Source: Elioraea tepidiphila DSM 17972 (GTDB lineage: Bacteria; Pseudomonadota; Alphaproteobacteria; Acetobacterales; Acetobacteraceae). Taken from it: DNA of 64,000 bases. The position numbers and the translations under genes are program-made. The notes beneath the pieces are model-generated. The model had not been told where the DNA came from and made no database searches. It saw only the letters and a list, made by a program, of their open reading frames with translations. The DNA lies in NCBI RefSeq assembly GCF_000378465.1, contig NZ_KB899928.1, positions 1-64,000 on the forward strand, in the 5' to 3' direction. Position 1 is the stretch's first letter. Each line of letters starts with the position of its first letter. This document shows, in pieces, positions 57,323-64,000 of this stretch.

Positions 57323-58900
57323 ATGACCACCATCACCCATCCGTCGTTCGGCGAGGTCGCGCCCGACCGGGTCATCGTGTTCGACACCACGCTGCGCGAC
57401 GGCGAGCAGTCGCCCGGGTTCAGCATGAACCTGGAGGAGAAGCTGCGCATGGCCGAGGCGCTGGAGGATCTCGGCGTCGATGTGATCGAGGCCGGGTTCG
57501 CCATCGCCTCGCCGGGCGACTTCGCCTCGGTGCAGGCGATCGCCGAGAAGCTGCAAGGGGCGGTCGTGTGCAGCCTCGCGCGTTCGGGCCGGGCCGACAT
57601 CCAGGCCGCGGCCGATGCGCTGAAGCCCGCCCGGCGCAAGCGTATCCACACCTTCATCAGCACCTCGCCGCTGCACATGAAGTACAAGCTCCAGATGGAG
57701 CCCGAGGCCGTACTGCAGGCGGTGATCGACAGCGTCACCTTCGCGCGCCAGTTCACCGACGATGTCGAGTGGTCGGCCGAGGATGGCAGCCGCACCGAGC
57801 CCGACTTCCTCTGCCGCTGCGTGGAGGCCGCGATCAAGGCGGGCGCGACCACCATCAACATCCCCGACACCGTGGGCTACGCCGTGCCCGAGGAGTTCGC
57901 CGCGATCTTCACCATGCTGCGCGAGCGGGTGCCGGGTGCGGACAAGGTCATCCTCTCGGCGCATTGCCACAACGATCTCGGGCTCGCGGTCGCCAACACG
58001 CTGGCCGCGATCAAGGCAGGCGTGCGCCAGGTCGAGTGCACCATCAACGGCATCGGCGAGCGCGCGGGCAATGCCGCGCTGGAGGAGATCGCGATGGCGC
58101 TGAAGACGCGCCACGACGCGATGCCCGCCGACAGCGCGATCGTGACGCGCAACATCGTGCGCACCTCGAAGCTGCTCGCCACCATCACCGGCTTCGACGT
58201 CCAGCCCAACAAGGCGATCGTCGGCCGCAACGCCTTCGCGCATGAGGCCGGCATCCACCAGGACGGGATGCTGAAGCACGCCGGCACCTACGAGATCATG
58301 ACGCCGGAGAGCGTGGGCTGGGCGAAGTCGAGCCTGGTGCTCGGCAAGCACTCGGGCCGTGCCGCGTTCCGCGACAAGCTGAAGCAGTTGGGCTACGGCG
58401 AGATCGGCGACAACGCGCTGAACGACGCGTTCCAGCGCTTCAAGCGGCTGGCGGACGCGAAGAAGGTGGTGTTCGACGAGGACATCGTCGCGCTGGTGGA
58501 CGACGAAGTGGTGCGCGCGCACGACCATGTCCGCTTCGTCTCGCTGGATGTGCATGCCGGCTCGAAGGGGCCGCAGCGCGCGGTGCTGGAACTCGACATC
58601 GACGGTGAGGTCCGCAGCGCCGAGTCGACCGGCGACGGGCCGGTGGACGCCACCTTCAAGGCGATCCGGATGCTGTTCCCGCACGAGGCGGACCTCAAGC
58701 TCTACCAGGTGCATGCCGTGACCGAGGGTACCGACGCCCAGGCCAAGGTGACCGTGCGGCTGGAGGAGAAGGGCAAGCTGGTGGACGGGCAGGGGGCGGA
58801 CACGGACACGCTGGTCGCGTCGGCGCGCGCCTACATCCACGCCCTTAACAAGCTGATGGTGAAGCGGCTGCGCACCGCGCCGGCCGCACCGGCCGCCTGA
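57323..58900 (+). CDS. leuA: 2-isopropylmalate synthase
   Basis: A 525-residue enzyme that condenses acetyl-CoA with 2-oxoisovalerate, the first step of leucine synthesis. D21 in FDTTLRDGEQSPG is the metal-binding Asp, HCHNDLGLAVANT gives the His pair, and NGIGERAGNAALEE is the HMGL-like signature. The C-terminal LeuA dimer domain (from about residue 400) provides leucine feedback. The ATG at 57323 follows CAGGAGCAG; the frame is open upstream through the leader. Other leu genes are not adjacent. It ends convergent to the kinase gene across a 30-bp palindrome. Confidence 0.95.
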   Translation: MTTITHPSFGEVAPDRVIVFDTTLRDGEQSPGFSMNLEEKLRMAEALEDLGVDVIEAGFAIASPGDFASVQAIAEKLQGAVVCSLARSGRADIQAAADALKPARRKRIHTFISTSPLHMKYKLQMEPEAVLQAVIDSVTFARQFTDDVEWSAEDGSRTEPDFLCRCVEAAIKAGATTINIPDTVGYAVPEEFAAIFTMLRERVPGADKVILSAHCHNDLGLAVANTLAAIKAGVRQVECTINGIGERAGNAALEEIAMALKTRHDAMPADSAIVTRNIVRTSKLLATITGFDVQPNKAIVGRNAFAHEAGIHQDGMLKHAGTYEIMTPESVGWAKSSLVLGKHSGRAAFRDKLKQLGYGEIGDNALNDAFQRFKRLADAKKVVFDEDIVALVDDEVVRAHDHVRFVSLDVHAGSKGPQRAVLELDIDGEVRSAESTGDGPVDATFKAIRMLFPHEADLKLYQVHAVTEGTDAQAKVTVRLEEKGKLVDGQGADTDTLVASARAYIHALNKLMVKRLRTAPAAPAA

Positions 58901-58908
58901 CGTCCAGT

Positions 58909-58938
58909 CGGCTCAGGCCGCGGCCGCGGCCTGAGCCG
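58909..58938. terminator. 30-bp perfect palindrome between convergent leuA and kinase genes
   Basis: The 30 bases at 58909-58938 are identical to their own reverse complement. The left arm begins CGGCTCAGG and the right arm ends CCTGAGCCG. It covers the last kinase codons and the 12-bp gap to leuA. It can form a very stable stem on either transcript; without a T-run it may act as a bidirectional RNA end or processing site. Confidence 0.55.
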
Positions 58939-60706
58939 GTCCGGTCTGCCGGCCGCGCCGCCGGATCGCCATCGTCAGTCGGAGTTCCGTCCCGGCCGCG
59001 CTGCTCTCCGTCGTCAGCGTCGCACCGAGCTGGCGCGCGAATCCGTCGATCAGCATCTTGCCGAGACCGCCACCCGGCTCGGTCTCCTCGTTCTGCTGCG
59101 ACGCATCGATGCCGATGCCGTCGTCGCGCACGGTGAGCGTCAGCGTCTCGCCCTCGCGGCTCACCGTCACCGAGACCGTGCCGCTGCGGTCCGCCGGGAA
59201 GGCGTATTTCACCGCGTTGGTGACGGCCTCGGTGATGATCAGGGCGAGCGGCACCGCCTCGTCCGAGCCGAGCGTGAGGTCGGGGGCCGAGACCTTGAGC
59301 GCGATGCGCTCGCCCGGCGTCTCGCCGAGCGCCTCGAAGAGCTGGCCGCAGAGTTCCTCGAGGAAGGTGCCGAGCGCGATCGTCTCGAAGTCGCTATGGG
59401 TGTAGAGGTGCCGGTGCAGCGTGGCGAGCGCGCGCACCCGGTCGCGCGCGGTGCCGAAGGCGGCACGGGCTTCGGCCGAGCGCACCCGCCCGGCCTGGAG
59501 GTTCAGCAGGCTGGCGACGATCTGAAGGTTGTTCTTCACCCGGTGATGAATCTCGGCCATCAGCAGGTCGCGCGAGGCGAGCGCGGCGCGCAGTTCCTCC
59601 TCCCGCGCGCCGAGCGCGGTCGAGGCCGCGGTCATCGCCTGGGCGAGCGCGTGCACCTCCGTGGGCGCGCCGCGCAACGGGCCGGGATCGAAACGGCCGC
59701 CCCGGCTGCGCCAGGAGGCAACCGCGGTGCTGAGCGCGCGGAGCGGCCGGATCACGCTCATATGCGCCCCGATCGCGACCGCGCCGAGACAGGCGACGAG
59801 CAGGACGCCGAGCTCGATCATGCGCCGGATGACCGCGCGTCTCGCGGCTGCCTGATAGGTCTCCGAGGCGAGCCCGACCACCAGCCTGAGATCGTCGCCA
59901 AGAGACATCGCCCCATAGGCATAGGGCTCACCGCCCATGCTCGGGGCATCGACCTGGGTGACCGTGCCGCGCCGCAGCGCCGCCCAGGCGGAGAGCACCG
60001 GCAGCGTCGCCTCGGTCGCGGTATCGGTCAGCGGAAAGCTGCGCCCGCCGTCATCCATCAGCCACAGCGCCGTGTCGGCGCGCGCGGCTGGCCGGGTCTG
60101 CAGCACGAGGTGATCGAGCGACAGCCCGAGCCCGACCACGGCGACGAGGTCGCGTTCGCGCCGCACGGGCTGGGCAGCGGCGACGATGTTGCGCTGGGTG
60201 ATCGGTCCGACCTGGAGCTCGCTCAGCACAAAGCGGTTCTTCTGCACCGCGTCGCGGAACCAGGCGGCTTCGGCAAAGGACTCGCCGCGCGGTGCCGGAA
60301 TGGCGCTGCAGCGGGTGCGCCCCGCGCCGTCAACCACCCAGATGTTGCTGTAGCGGCCGCCCTGCAGGCTCAGCACCTCGATCAGCGCGCGGTCGCAGGC
60401 GTTCGGATCGCCCGCGATCACCGCGTCGTTGCGGGCGAGCGCGGTCAGGATCTGCTCGGCGCCATCGATCACCACCTGATGGCGCGCCACCGCCGCCTCG
60501 CGCACGAGGGCGACGCGTTCGCGTGCGGCCTGCCCGGCCTCGCGGTAGAGATCGACCGCGCTCTGGCCGACCAGCACGGCGACAGGGATGGCGCCGATCA
60601 GGGTCAGGCCGATCAGCCGCGCCCGCACCGAGGCGAGCAGGCGGACCAGGATCGGCGGTCGCCCGGGATGCGGGGCGTGGCCGACCTCCGATGCCCCTGC
60701 GCCCAC
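58913..60706 (-). CDS. HWE/HisKA_2 sensor histidine kinase of the general stress response
   Basis: A membrane kinase of about 597 residues. Two transmembrane helices (near LIGLTLIGAIPVAVLVG and IELGVLLVACLGAVAIGAHM) flank a roughly 240-residue periplasmic sensor domain. A linker (SVIRPLRALSTAVASWRS, HAMP-like) leads to the HisKA_2 phosphorylation site in AEIHHRVKNNLQIVASLLNLQ and an ATPase domain with ITEAVTNAVKYAF, VRDDGIGI and GGGLGKMLI. GTG at 60706 lies just past the nepR stop; GTG at 60739, inside nepR, is the alternative. Kinases of this class beside nepR phosphorylate PhyR. It is third in the ecfG-nepR-kinase operon. Confidence 0.9.
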   Translation of the reverse strand: MGAGASEVGHAPHPGRPPILVRLLASVRARLIGLTLIGAIPVAVLVGQSAVDLYREAGQAARERVALVREAAVARHQVVIDGAEQILTALARNDAVIAGDPNACDRALIEVLSLQGGRYSNIWVVDGAGRTRCSAIPAPRGESFAEAAWFRDAVQKNRFVLSELQVGPITQRNIVAAAQPVRRERDLVAVVGLGLSLDHLVLQTRPAARADTALWLMDDGGRSFPLTDTATEATLPVLSAWAALRRGTVTQVDAPSMGGEPYAYGAMSLGDDLRLVVGLASETYQAAARRAVIRRMIELGVLLVACLGAVAIGAHMSVIRPLRALSTAVASWRSRGGRFDPGPLRGAPTEVHALAQAMTAASTALGAREEELRAALASRDLLMAEIHHRVKNNLQIVASLLNLQAGRVRSAEARAAFGTARDRVRALATLHRHLYTHSDFETIALGTFLEELCGQLFEALGETPGERIALKVSAPDLTLGSDEAVPLALIITEAVTNAVKYAFPADRSGTVSVTVSREGETLTLTVRDDGIGIDASQQNEETEPGGGLGKMLIDGFARQLGATLTTESSAAGTELRLTMAIRRRGRQTGPAQAAAAA

Positions 60707-60713
60707 CGGCGGC

Positions 60714-60926
60714 TCAGGGCTCCTGCTTGCGCTTGTCACCCTCGATCAGCCGCAGCAGGTCCTCCGGGATCGGCTCCTTGGCGACACGGTCGAACATCTG
60801 GTGCAGCTGGCGGTCGAGCCAGGCGTCGAACGCGTTGGTCACGTCCGCCTGTCCCTTGGCGCCGCGGCGGCGCGGGGGGGTCTGTCCGCCATCAGCCGGC
60901 ATCGTGCGTTTCGGCGTGTCGCCCAT
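60714..60926 (-). CDS. nepR: NepR anti-sigma factor
   Basis: A 70-residue protein with the NepR signature: FDAWLDRQLHQMFDRV then EPIPEDLLRLIEG. It holds EcfG inactive until phosphorylated PhyR, which mimics sigma, pulls it away. It begins 6 bp after the ecfG stop, so here the sigma gene comes first and the anti-sigma second, the reverse of the common nepR-ecfG order. A short basic, Pro/Arg-rich N-terminus is usual. Confidence 0.92.
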   Translation of the reverse strand: MGDTPKRTMPADGGQTPPRRRGAKGQADVTNAFDAWLDRQLHQMFDRVAKEPIPEDLLRLIEGDKRKQEP

Positions 60927-60932
60927 AGCCCC

Positions 60933-61538
60933 TCAAGCGGTGCCTGCGCCCGCGCAGGCCACCCGCGCGCCCTCGCCACACGGCGGTGAGGTTACCGCGC
61001 GGGCCGGGCGGAGGCCAGATTCGCGAGCCACCGCCTTGGGCCGGGGCGCAGGCGCTGCCTCCTCGCCGAGCAGGGCACGCTCGAGTGTGGCGCGGGCGCG
61101 GAACACACGGCTCTTGACCGTGCCGACCGCGCAGCCGGTGACGTCGGCCACTTCCTCGCACGAGAGGCCGTGCACGGTCACCAGCAGCAGGGTCTCGCGC
61201 TGGTCGGCGGGCAGCCGGTCGAGCGCGCGGGCGAGTTCCTTGGCGACCAGACGGTCGGCCGGGTCGGCGGCGCAGGCGAGGGATTCGATCGGGGCATCCT
61301 CGATCGCCACCTTCGGGCGGTGCTTGCGCACATCGCTGATGAACCGGTTGCGGAGGATGCGGTGCAGCCAGGCGGCCAGGTTGGTGCCGGGTCGGAACTG
61401 CGCGCGTGCGGCCAGCGCGTTCACCACGGTGTCCTGGACGAGATCCTCGGCCGCGGCCCGATGGCGCGTCAGCGCGAGCGCCTGGACGCGGAGCTTCGGC
61501 AGAAGCGCGATCAGGTCGTCGTGGAACGTGTCGGGCAC
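60933..61538 (-). CDS. ecfG: ECF sigma factor EcfG (general stress response)
   Basis: A sigma factor of about 201 residues. Region 2 is seen as LTRHRAAAEDLVQDTVVNALAARAQFRPG and LAAWLHRILRNRFISDVRKHR; region 4 as RETLLLVTVHGLSCEEVADVTGCAVGTVKSRVFRARATL. GTG at 61538 is the start because GGAGG lies nine bases upstream; the longer frame to 61601 contains the candidate -10. It has a 40-residue C-terminal tail beyond region 4. It directs transcription from GGAAC-N16/17-CGTT promoters; a near match lies ahead of this gene, consistent with autoregulation. Confidence 0.92.
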   Translation of the reverse strand: MPDTFHDDLIALLPKLRVQALALTRHRAAAEDLVQDTVVNALAARAQFRPGTNLAAWLHRILRNRFISDVRKHRPKVAIEDAPIESLACAADPADRLVAKELARALDRLPADQRETLLLVTVHGLSCEEVADVTGCAVGTVKSRVFRARATLERALLGEEAAPAPRPKAVARESGLRPARAVTSPPCGEGARVACAGAGTA

Positions 61539-61573
61539 GTTGTCGGTCCTCCAGCCGTTTCCGATGCCCGACC

Positions 61574-61599
61574 AACGCCGTCCGCGCGCGAAAGGTTGC
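61574..61599 (-). promoter_or_regulatory. Candidate EcfG promoter of the ecfG-nepR-kinase operon
   Basis: On the minus strand GCAAC (61599-61595), 17-bp spacer, CGTT (61577-61574). One base differs from GGAAC. It is 36 bp from the ecfG GTG, leaving room for the GGAGG ribosome-binding site. Confidence 0.55.
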
Positions 61600-61640
61600 A
61601 TCCCATCTGCCGGCCTGGCGCCGAAGGGGGCTCGGCAGCG

Positions 61641-61665
61641 GGAACCTCGCCCGGCAGCCGGCGTT
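61641..61665 (+). promoter_or_regulatory. EcfG-type promoter for the DUF3185 gene
   Basis: GGAAC (61641-61645), 16-bp spacer, CGTT (61662-61665): an exact match to the general-stress-response consensus, 43 bp upstream of the small membrane-protein ATG and divergent from ecfG. Confidence 0.75.
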
Positions 61666-61708
61666 GAGCCGGGGTCACGGTTGCGCGAGATGCAGAAGGA
61701 GAGCCCCG

Positions 61709-61927
61709 ATGCGCATGTCCCTCGCCGTAGGTCTGGCCCTCGCGGTCGCCGGCGCGATGCTGCTGGCCATGGGCCTGAACGCCACGGATGCCCCGGCCGA
61801 GCAGATCACCGAGGCGCTGACCGGACGTCGGTCGGAGCGCACCGAATGGTCGCTCATCGGCGGGGCGGCGATGCTCGTCGCCGGCGCGGTGCTGGCGGGG
61901 GCGGCGCTGGTGCGGACGCGCGGCTGA
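61709..61927 (+). CDS. Small membrane protein, DUF3185 family
   Basis: A 72-residue protein with two predicted membrane helices: LAVGLALAVAGAMLLAMGLNA and IGGAAMLVAGAVLAGAALV, separated by a polar loop containing ITEALTGRRSERTEW. This layout is that of DUF3185, a family of unknown function. AGGAGAG precedes the ATG, and an exact EcfG promoter lies upstream, so it should be induced in stress and stationary phase. It lies between the two sigma-factor genes. Confidence 0.8.
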   Translation: MRMSLAVGLALAVAGAMLLAMGLNATDAPAEQITEALTGRRSERTEWSLIGGAAMLVAGAVLAGAALVRTRG

Positions 61928-61942
61928 GCCACCACACGGGGA

Positions 61943-62446
61943 TCACGTCTTCGTGATCGCCTCACCCCCTCGGCCGAGCATGAGCGCCAGCGCCGTGCGG
62001 GCCCGGCTGACCCGGGCCTTCATGGTGCCCGTGGCGGTGCCGCAGATCATCGCGGCGTCCTCGTATGAGAACCCCTGGGCGCCGACGAGCAGGATCGCCT
62101 CGCGCTGGGCGGGCGGCAGGCGACGCAACGCGCGGTCGAGTTCGCCCATCGCCACATGCGCCTCCTGGCCGGGCGGAGCGCCCTGTTCGGGCGCCACCTC
62201 GTCGCTCGCCCGCCGGCGGCGCAGGCCCTGCCGGAACAGGTTGCGCTGGATGGTGAACAGCCAGGCGCGGAGGTTGGTGCCCGGCTCGAACTGCCGCCAG
62301 CCGGCGAGCGCGCGCAGCGTCGTCTCCTGCACCAGGTCGTCCGCCGCCGCCGCGTCGCGGGCGAGGAACCGGGCGAAGGCGCGGAGCTGCGGCAGCAATC
62401 CGATCAGCTCTGCCCGAAAGGCCGCCTCGTCCCGCTCAGCCGTCAT
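61943..62446 (-). CDS. Second ECF sigma factor (EcfG-like)
   Basis: A 167-residue sigma factor with region 2 (LARDAAAADDLVQETTLRALAGWRQFEPG, LRAWLFTIQRNLFRQGLRRR) and region 4 (REAILLVGAQGFSYEDAAMICGTATGTMKARVSRARTAL). GGAGG lies 5 bp before the ATG at 62446. It is divergent from phyR across 66 bp. It resembles EcfG but lacks its C-terminal tail and has no NepR gene of its own. A paralogue next to PhyR may be a second stress sigma with overlapping targets; no EcfG promoter was found ahead of it. Confidence 0.9.
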   Translation of the reverse strand: MTAERDEAAFRAELIGLLPQLRAFARFLARDAAAADDLVQETTLRALAGWRQFEPGTNLRAWLFTIQRNLFRQGLRRRRASDEVAPEQGAPPGQEAHVAMGELDRALRRLPPAQREAILLVGAQGFSYEDAAMICGTATGTMKARVSRARTALALMLGRGGEAITKT

Positions 62447-62512
62447 CGCCGCCTCCGCTTGTCCGGTGCCATGGCGGCGTGAGAGACGACGTCCCACGAT
62501 CGGAGGAGAGCG

Positions 62513-63238
62513 ATGAGCGAGGATCTCCTGCGTGCGCTGCCGCGCGCACGGCGATTTGCGCGGGCGCTTGCCGGCAGCCAGGAGGCGGGCGATGCGCTGG
62601 TGCGCGAGGCCCTGCTGGCACTGCGCGAGGCGCCGCCGGAGGGCGATGGCGCGGCCGTGATGCTGGCGCTGTACCGCGCGGTGTCGGAGCGGGTGCCCGA
62701 TACGCCGGTCGCCCCCGGGGGCCTCGGCGTGCTCGACCGCCAGGTGCTGCTGCTCACCGCGCTCGAGGGGCTCTCCCCCGACCAGGCGGGGGCCGTGCTG
62801 GGCCGCTCGCGCGCCGAGGTGGCCGAGATCGCTTCGGCCGCGCGCGAACGCCTGCGCGAGGCGGCCGCGGCGGATGTGCTGATCATCGAGGATGAGCCGA
62901 TCATCGCCATGGACCTCGGCCAACTAGTGGCCGCATGTGGCCATCGCGTGGCCGGCATCGCCGCGACCCAGGCCGAGGCGATCGCGCTGGCGCGCAGTCT
63001 CAACCCCACGTTGATCCTCGCCGACATCAATCTCGGCATGGGCGGGGACGGCAAGAGCGCGGTCGCGGAGATCCTGCGCGAGATGACGGTGCCGGTGATC
63101 TTCGTCACCGCCTACCCGGAGCGTCTGCTCACCGGCGAGGCGGTGGAGCCCGCCTTCGTGATCACCAAGCCGTTCGACCCGATGACCCTGGCGATCGCCA
63201 CCTATCAGGCCGTCACCGGCGGGCTCCGGCTCGGCTGA
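62513..63238 (+). CDS. phyR: PhyR anti-anti-sigma response regulator
   Basis: A 241-residue protein joining a sigma-like N-terminus (residues 1-115) to a receiver domain. The sigma-like part lacks DNA-binding strength and serves as a NepR decoy. In the receiver, D171 (LILADINLGMGGDGKSAV) is the phosphoacceptor, E126/D127 in IIEDEPIIAMD bind metal, and K219 (FVITKPFDP) completes the site. It is somewhat shorter than the usual 260-270 residues, the loss being in the sigma-like part. GGAGGAG precedes the ATG. It is phosphorylated by HWE kinases such as the one encoded at 58913. Confidence 0.93.
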   Translation: MSEDLLRALPRARRFARALAGSQEAGDALVREALLALREAPPEGDGAAVMLALYRAVSERVPDTPVAPGGLGVLDRQVLLLTALEGLSPDQAGAVLGRSRAEVAEIASAARERLREAAAADVLIIEDEPIIAMDLGQLVAACGHRVAGIAATQAEAIALARSLNPTLILADINLGMGGDGKSAVAEILREMTVPVIFVTAYPERLLTGEAVEPAFVITKPFDPMTLAIATYQAVTGGLRLG

Positions 63239-63247
63239 GCCCCGGCG

Positions 63248-63272
63248 GGAACCCCTCCTTCGCGGGCCCGTT
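63248..63272 (+). promoter_or_regulatory. EcfG-type promoter for the CsbD-like gene
   Basis: GGAAC (63248-63252), 16-bp spacer, CGTT (63269-63272): exact consensus, 9 bp after the phyR stop and 57 bp before the CsbD-like ATG. Confidence 0.75.
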
Positions 63273-63329
63273 GACCCGACAGGTGCCGCACTGGCGGTGT
63301 CGGACGGCCATCGGTCGAAGGAGAGTGTG

Positions 63330-63527
63330 ATGAACAAGGACATCATCGCCGGCAACTGGAAGCAGCTGGTCGGCAAGGCCAAGGTGCAGTGGGGCAAGCT
63401 GACCGACGACGACCTCGCCTTGATCGAGGGGCGGCAGGACCAGCTCATCGGCAGGATCCAGGAGCGCTACGGCATCGCGCGCGAGGAGGCGGAGCGCCAG
63501 GTGAAGGCGTGGCGCGCGCGGCTCTGA
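63330..63527 (+). CDS. CsbD-like stress protein
   Basis: A 65-residue hydrophilic protein with the CsbD pattern: NKDIIAGNWKQLVGKAKVQWGKLTDDDL, given here in outline as residues 2-29, then IEGRQDQLIGRIQERYGIAREEAE. CsbD-like proteins are general-stress-induced in many bacteria; their molecular role is not settled. AAGGAGAG lies before the ATG and an exact EcfG promoter is upstream. Confidence 0.9.
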   Translation: MNKDIIAGNWKQLVGKAKVQWGKLTDDDLALIEGRQDQLIGRIQERYGIAREEAERQVKAWRARL

Positions 63528-63550
63528 GGCCGATCGGCGGAGCCGGGACG

Positions 63551-63578
63551 GCGGGGCTCGGGGAAACCCGGGCCCCGC
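63551..63578 (+). terminator. 12-bp stem with GAAA tetraloop after the CsbD-like gene
   Basis: Arms 63551-63562 and 63567-63578 pair over 12 positions with one G-U, closed by a GAAA tetraloop. No T-run follows, so it may protect the 3' end of the csbD-like mRNA. It overlaps the candidate -35 element at 63563. Confidence 0.45.
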
Positions 63579-63587
63579 TGTCACGTT
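63563..63587 (+). promoter_or_regulatory. Possible EcfG-type promoter for the DUF1328 gene
   Basis: GAAAC (63563-63567), 16-bp spacer, CGTT (63584-63587). One mismatch to GGAAC; 27 bp before the ATG. It overlaps a hairpin, so the support is weaker than for the two exact sites. Confidence 0.4.
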
Positions 63588-63614
63588 GAAGAGAGACAAC
63601 GAAAGGAGCCGCGC

Positions 63615-63776
63615 ATGCTCACCTGGACCTTGATTTTCCTTGTTGTCGCGCTGATCGCCGGCATTCTCGGCTTCGGCGGCGTCGCCTCGACCGCAGCCGG
63701 CATCGCCAAGGTGCTGTTCACGATCTTCCTGGTGCTGTTCTTGGTCTCGCTGCTCGTGCAGGTCGTCGGCGCCTGA
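63615..63776 (+). CDS. Small membrane protein, DUF1328/YtjA family
   Basis: A 53-residue, highly hydrophobic protein with two helices: [19 protein letters not shown] and [20 protein letters not shown], joined by [10 protein letters not shown]. This is the DUF1328 (YtjA) family, often stress-induced, function unknown. AAAGGAG precedes the ATG. A terminator follows 15 bp after the stop. Confidence 0.88.
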   Translation: MLTWTLIFLVVALIAGILGFGGVASTAAGIAKVLFTIFLVLFLVSLLVQVVGA

Positions 63777-63791
63777 CGGCCGACTCGACGC

Positions 63792-63825
63792 GGGGCCGGT
63801 CCGCCGCTGCGGGCCGGCCCCTTTC
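63792..63825 (+). terminator. Rho-independent terminator after the DUF1328 gene
   Basis: GGGGCCGG (63792-63799) and CCGGCCCC (63814-63821) form an 8-bp perfect GC stem with a 14-nt loop, followed by TTTCT. Confidence 0.75.
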
Positions 63826-63871
63826 TGATGCCCGGCGCAAGGCCGACACAGGCAGCGGGCTGGAACGGAAA

Positions 63872-63899
63872 AGGGGTGCGACCCGAAGGTCGCACCCCT
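63872..63899 (-). terminator. Terminator hairpin for the minus-strand gene at the right edge
   Basis: AGGGGTGCGACC and GGTCGCACCCCT pair perfectly over 12 bp with a 4-nt loop that reads TTCG on the minus strand; TTT then CC follow in that direction. It lies 24 bp past the stop of the edge gene. Confidence 0.75.
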
Positions 63900-63923
63900 G
63901 GAAGGAGGGGGCGTCCCGACGCC

Positions 63924-64000
63924 TCAGCGCCAGGCCGGCCGGCCGAGATTCACATCGCGCGGCGAGGTCAGCGCGCCGGCCGCGGCACCTGCCGCACCGC
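63924..64000 (-). CDS. C-terminal end of a glycine/alanine-rich small protein (5' part outside window)
   Basis: Only the last 25 codons are in the window. They encode a GAGAAAGAL stretch, as in glycine-zipper proteins, and end DVNLGRPAWR. The terminator hairpin downstream on the same strand supports a real gene. Family is a guess; glycine-zipper envelope proteins often have such ends. Confidence 0.55.
   Translation of the reverse strand, partial: GAAGAAAGALTSPRDVNLGRPAWR

Noticed and set aside
62447-62512. EcfG promoter between the second sigma gene and phyR
   Set aside because: No GGAAC with a correctly spaced CGTT is present on either strand of this 66-bp gap.

Overview
The window is GC-rich, densely coded bacterial DNA. 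Its right end carries the PhyR-NepR-EcfG general stress response, a system confined to Alphaproteobacteria. That, with the codon bias and the many solute-uptake operons, suggests an alphaproteobacterium of the Rhodospirillales/Acetobacteraceae type (lineage is inference). No tRNA, rRNA or CRISPR array was found.

Layout. (1) 1-385: 3' part of an IS5-type transposase. (2) 552-10234: an M14-type deacylase divergent from an orphan peptide-type binding protein, an esterase, a PLP decarboxylase/lyase, an AapJQMP-like amino-acid ABC importer and a GntR regulator. (3) 10449-18305: a minus-strand operon of a taurine/sulfonate-type ABC importer, a HisD-family dehydrogenase, an SDR and a zinc MDR, divergent from a LacI regulator. 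Two LacI-type operators lie between them. The enzyme trio matches HpsN/O/P of sulfopropanediol (DHPS) catabolism. (4) 18421-26107: phosphonate unit with a LivK-like binding protein, an FAD amine oxidase, PhnX, an HD-domain protein and a three-gene 2-aminoethylphosphonate-type importer, with a candidate Pho-box array at 22155-22194. (5) 26152-40898 (minus): two amidases, a phosphonate-monoester-hydrolase-type sulfatase, three tandem paralogous binding proteins, a DppDFBC-type importer and a nucleotide-pyrophosphatase-type phosphodiesterase. (6) 41087-42664: another orphan peptide-type binding protein. (7) 42672-53148 (minus): a nine-gene, tightly overlapping operon with a spermidine/putrescine-type importer, a GntR regulator, both subunits of an N,N-dimethylformamidase-like amidohydrolase, a fused alpha/beta thiamine-dependent E1 and a class III aminotransferase. 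(8) 53311-58900: two tandem D-2-hydroxyacid dehydrogenases, a divergent acetolactate-synthase-like enzyme, and leuA preceded by a leucine-rich leader peptide. (9) 58913-63776: the stress-response locus (HWE kinase, NepR, EcfG, second ECF sigma, PhyR) with small stress genes (DUF3185, CsbD-like, DUF1328). Three of the four start sites examined there have good matches to GGAAC-N16/17-CGTT promoters on the strand expected, and a fourth has a weaker one. (10) 63924-64000: 3' end of a glycine-zipper protein.

Overall this is a scavenging region: each block pairs one importer with hydrolases and dehydrogenases for a particular class of organic N, S or P compound, usually with its own regulator. The most novel block is the DMFase-like operon; the phosphodiester/amidase block and the DHPS-like block follow.
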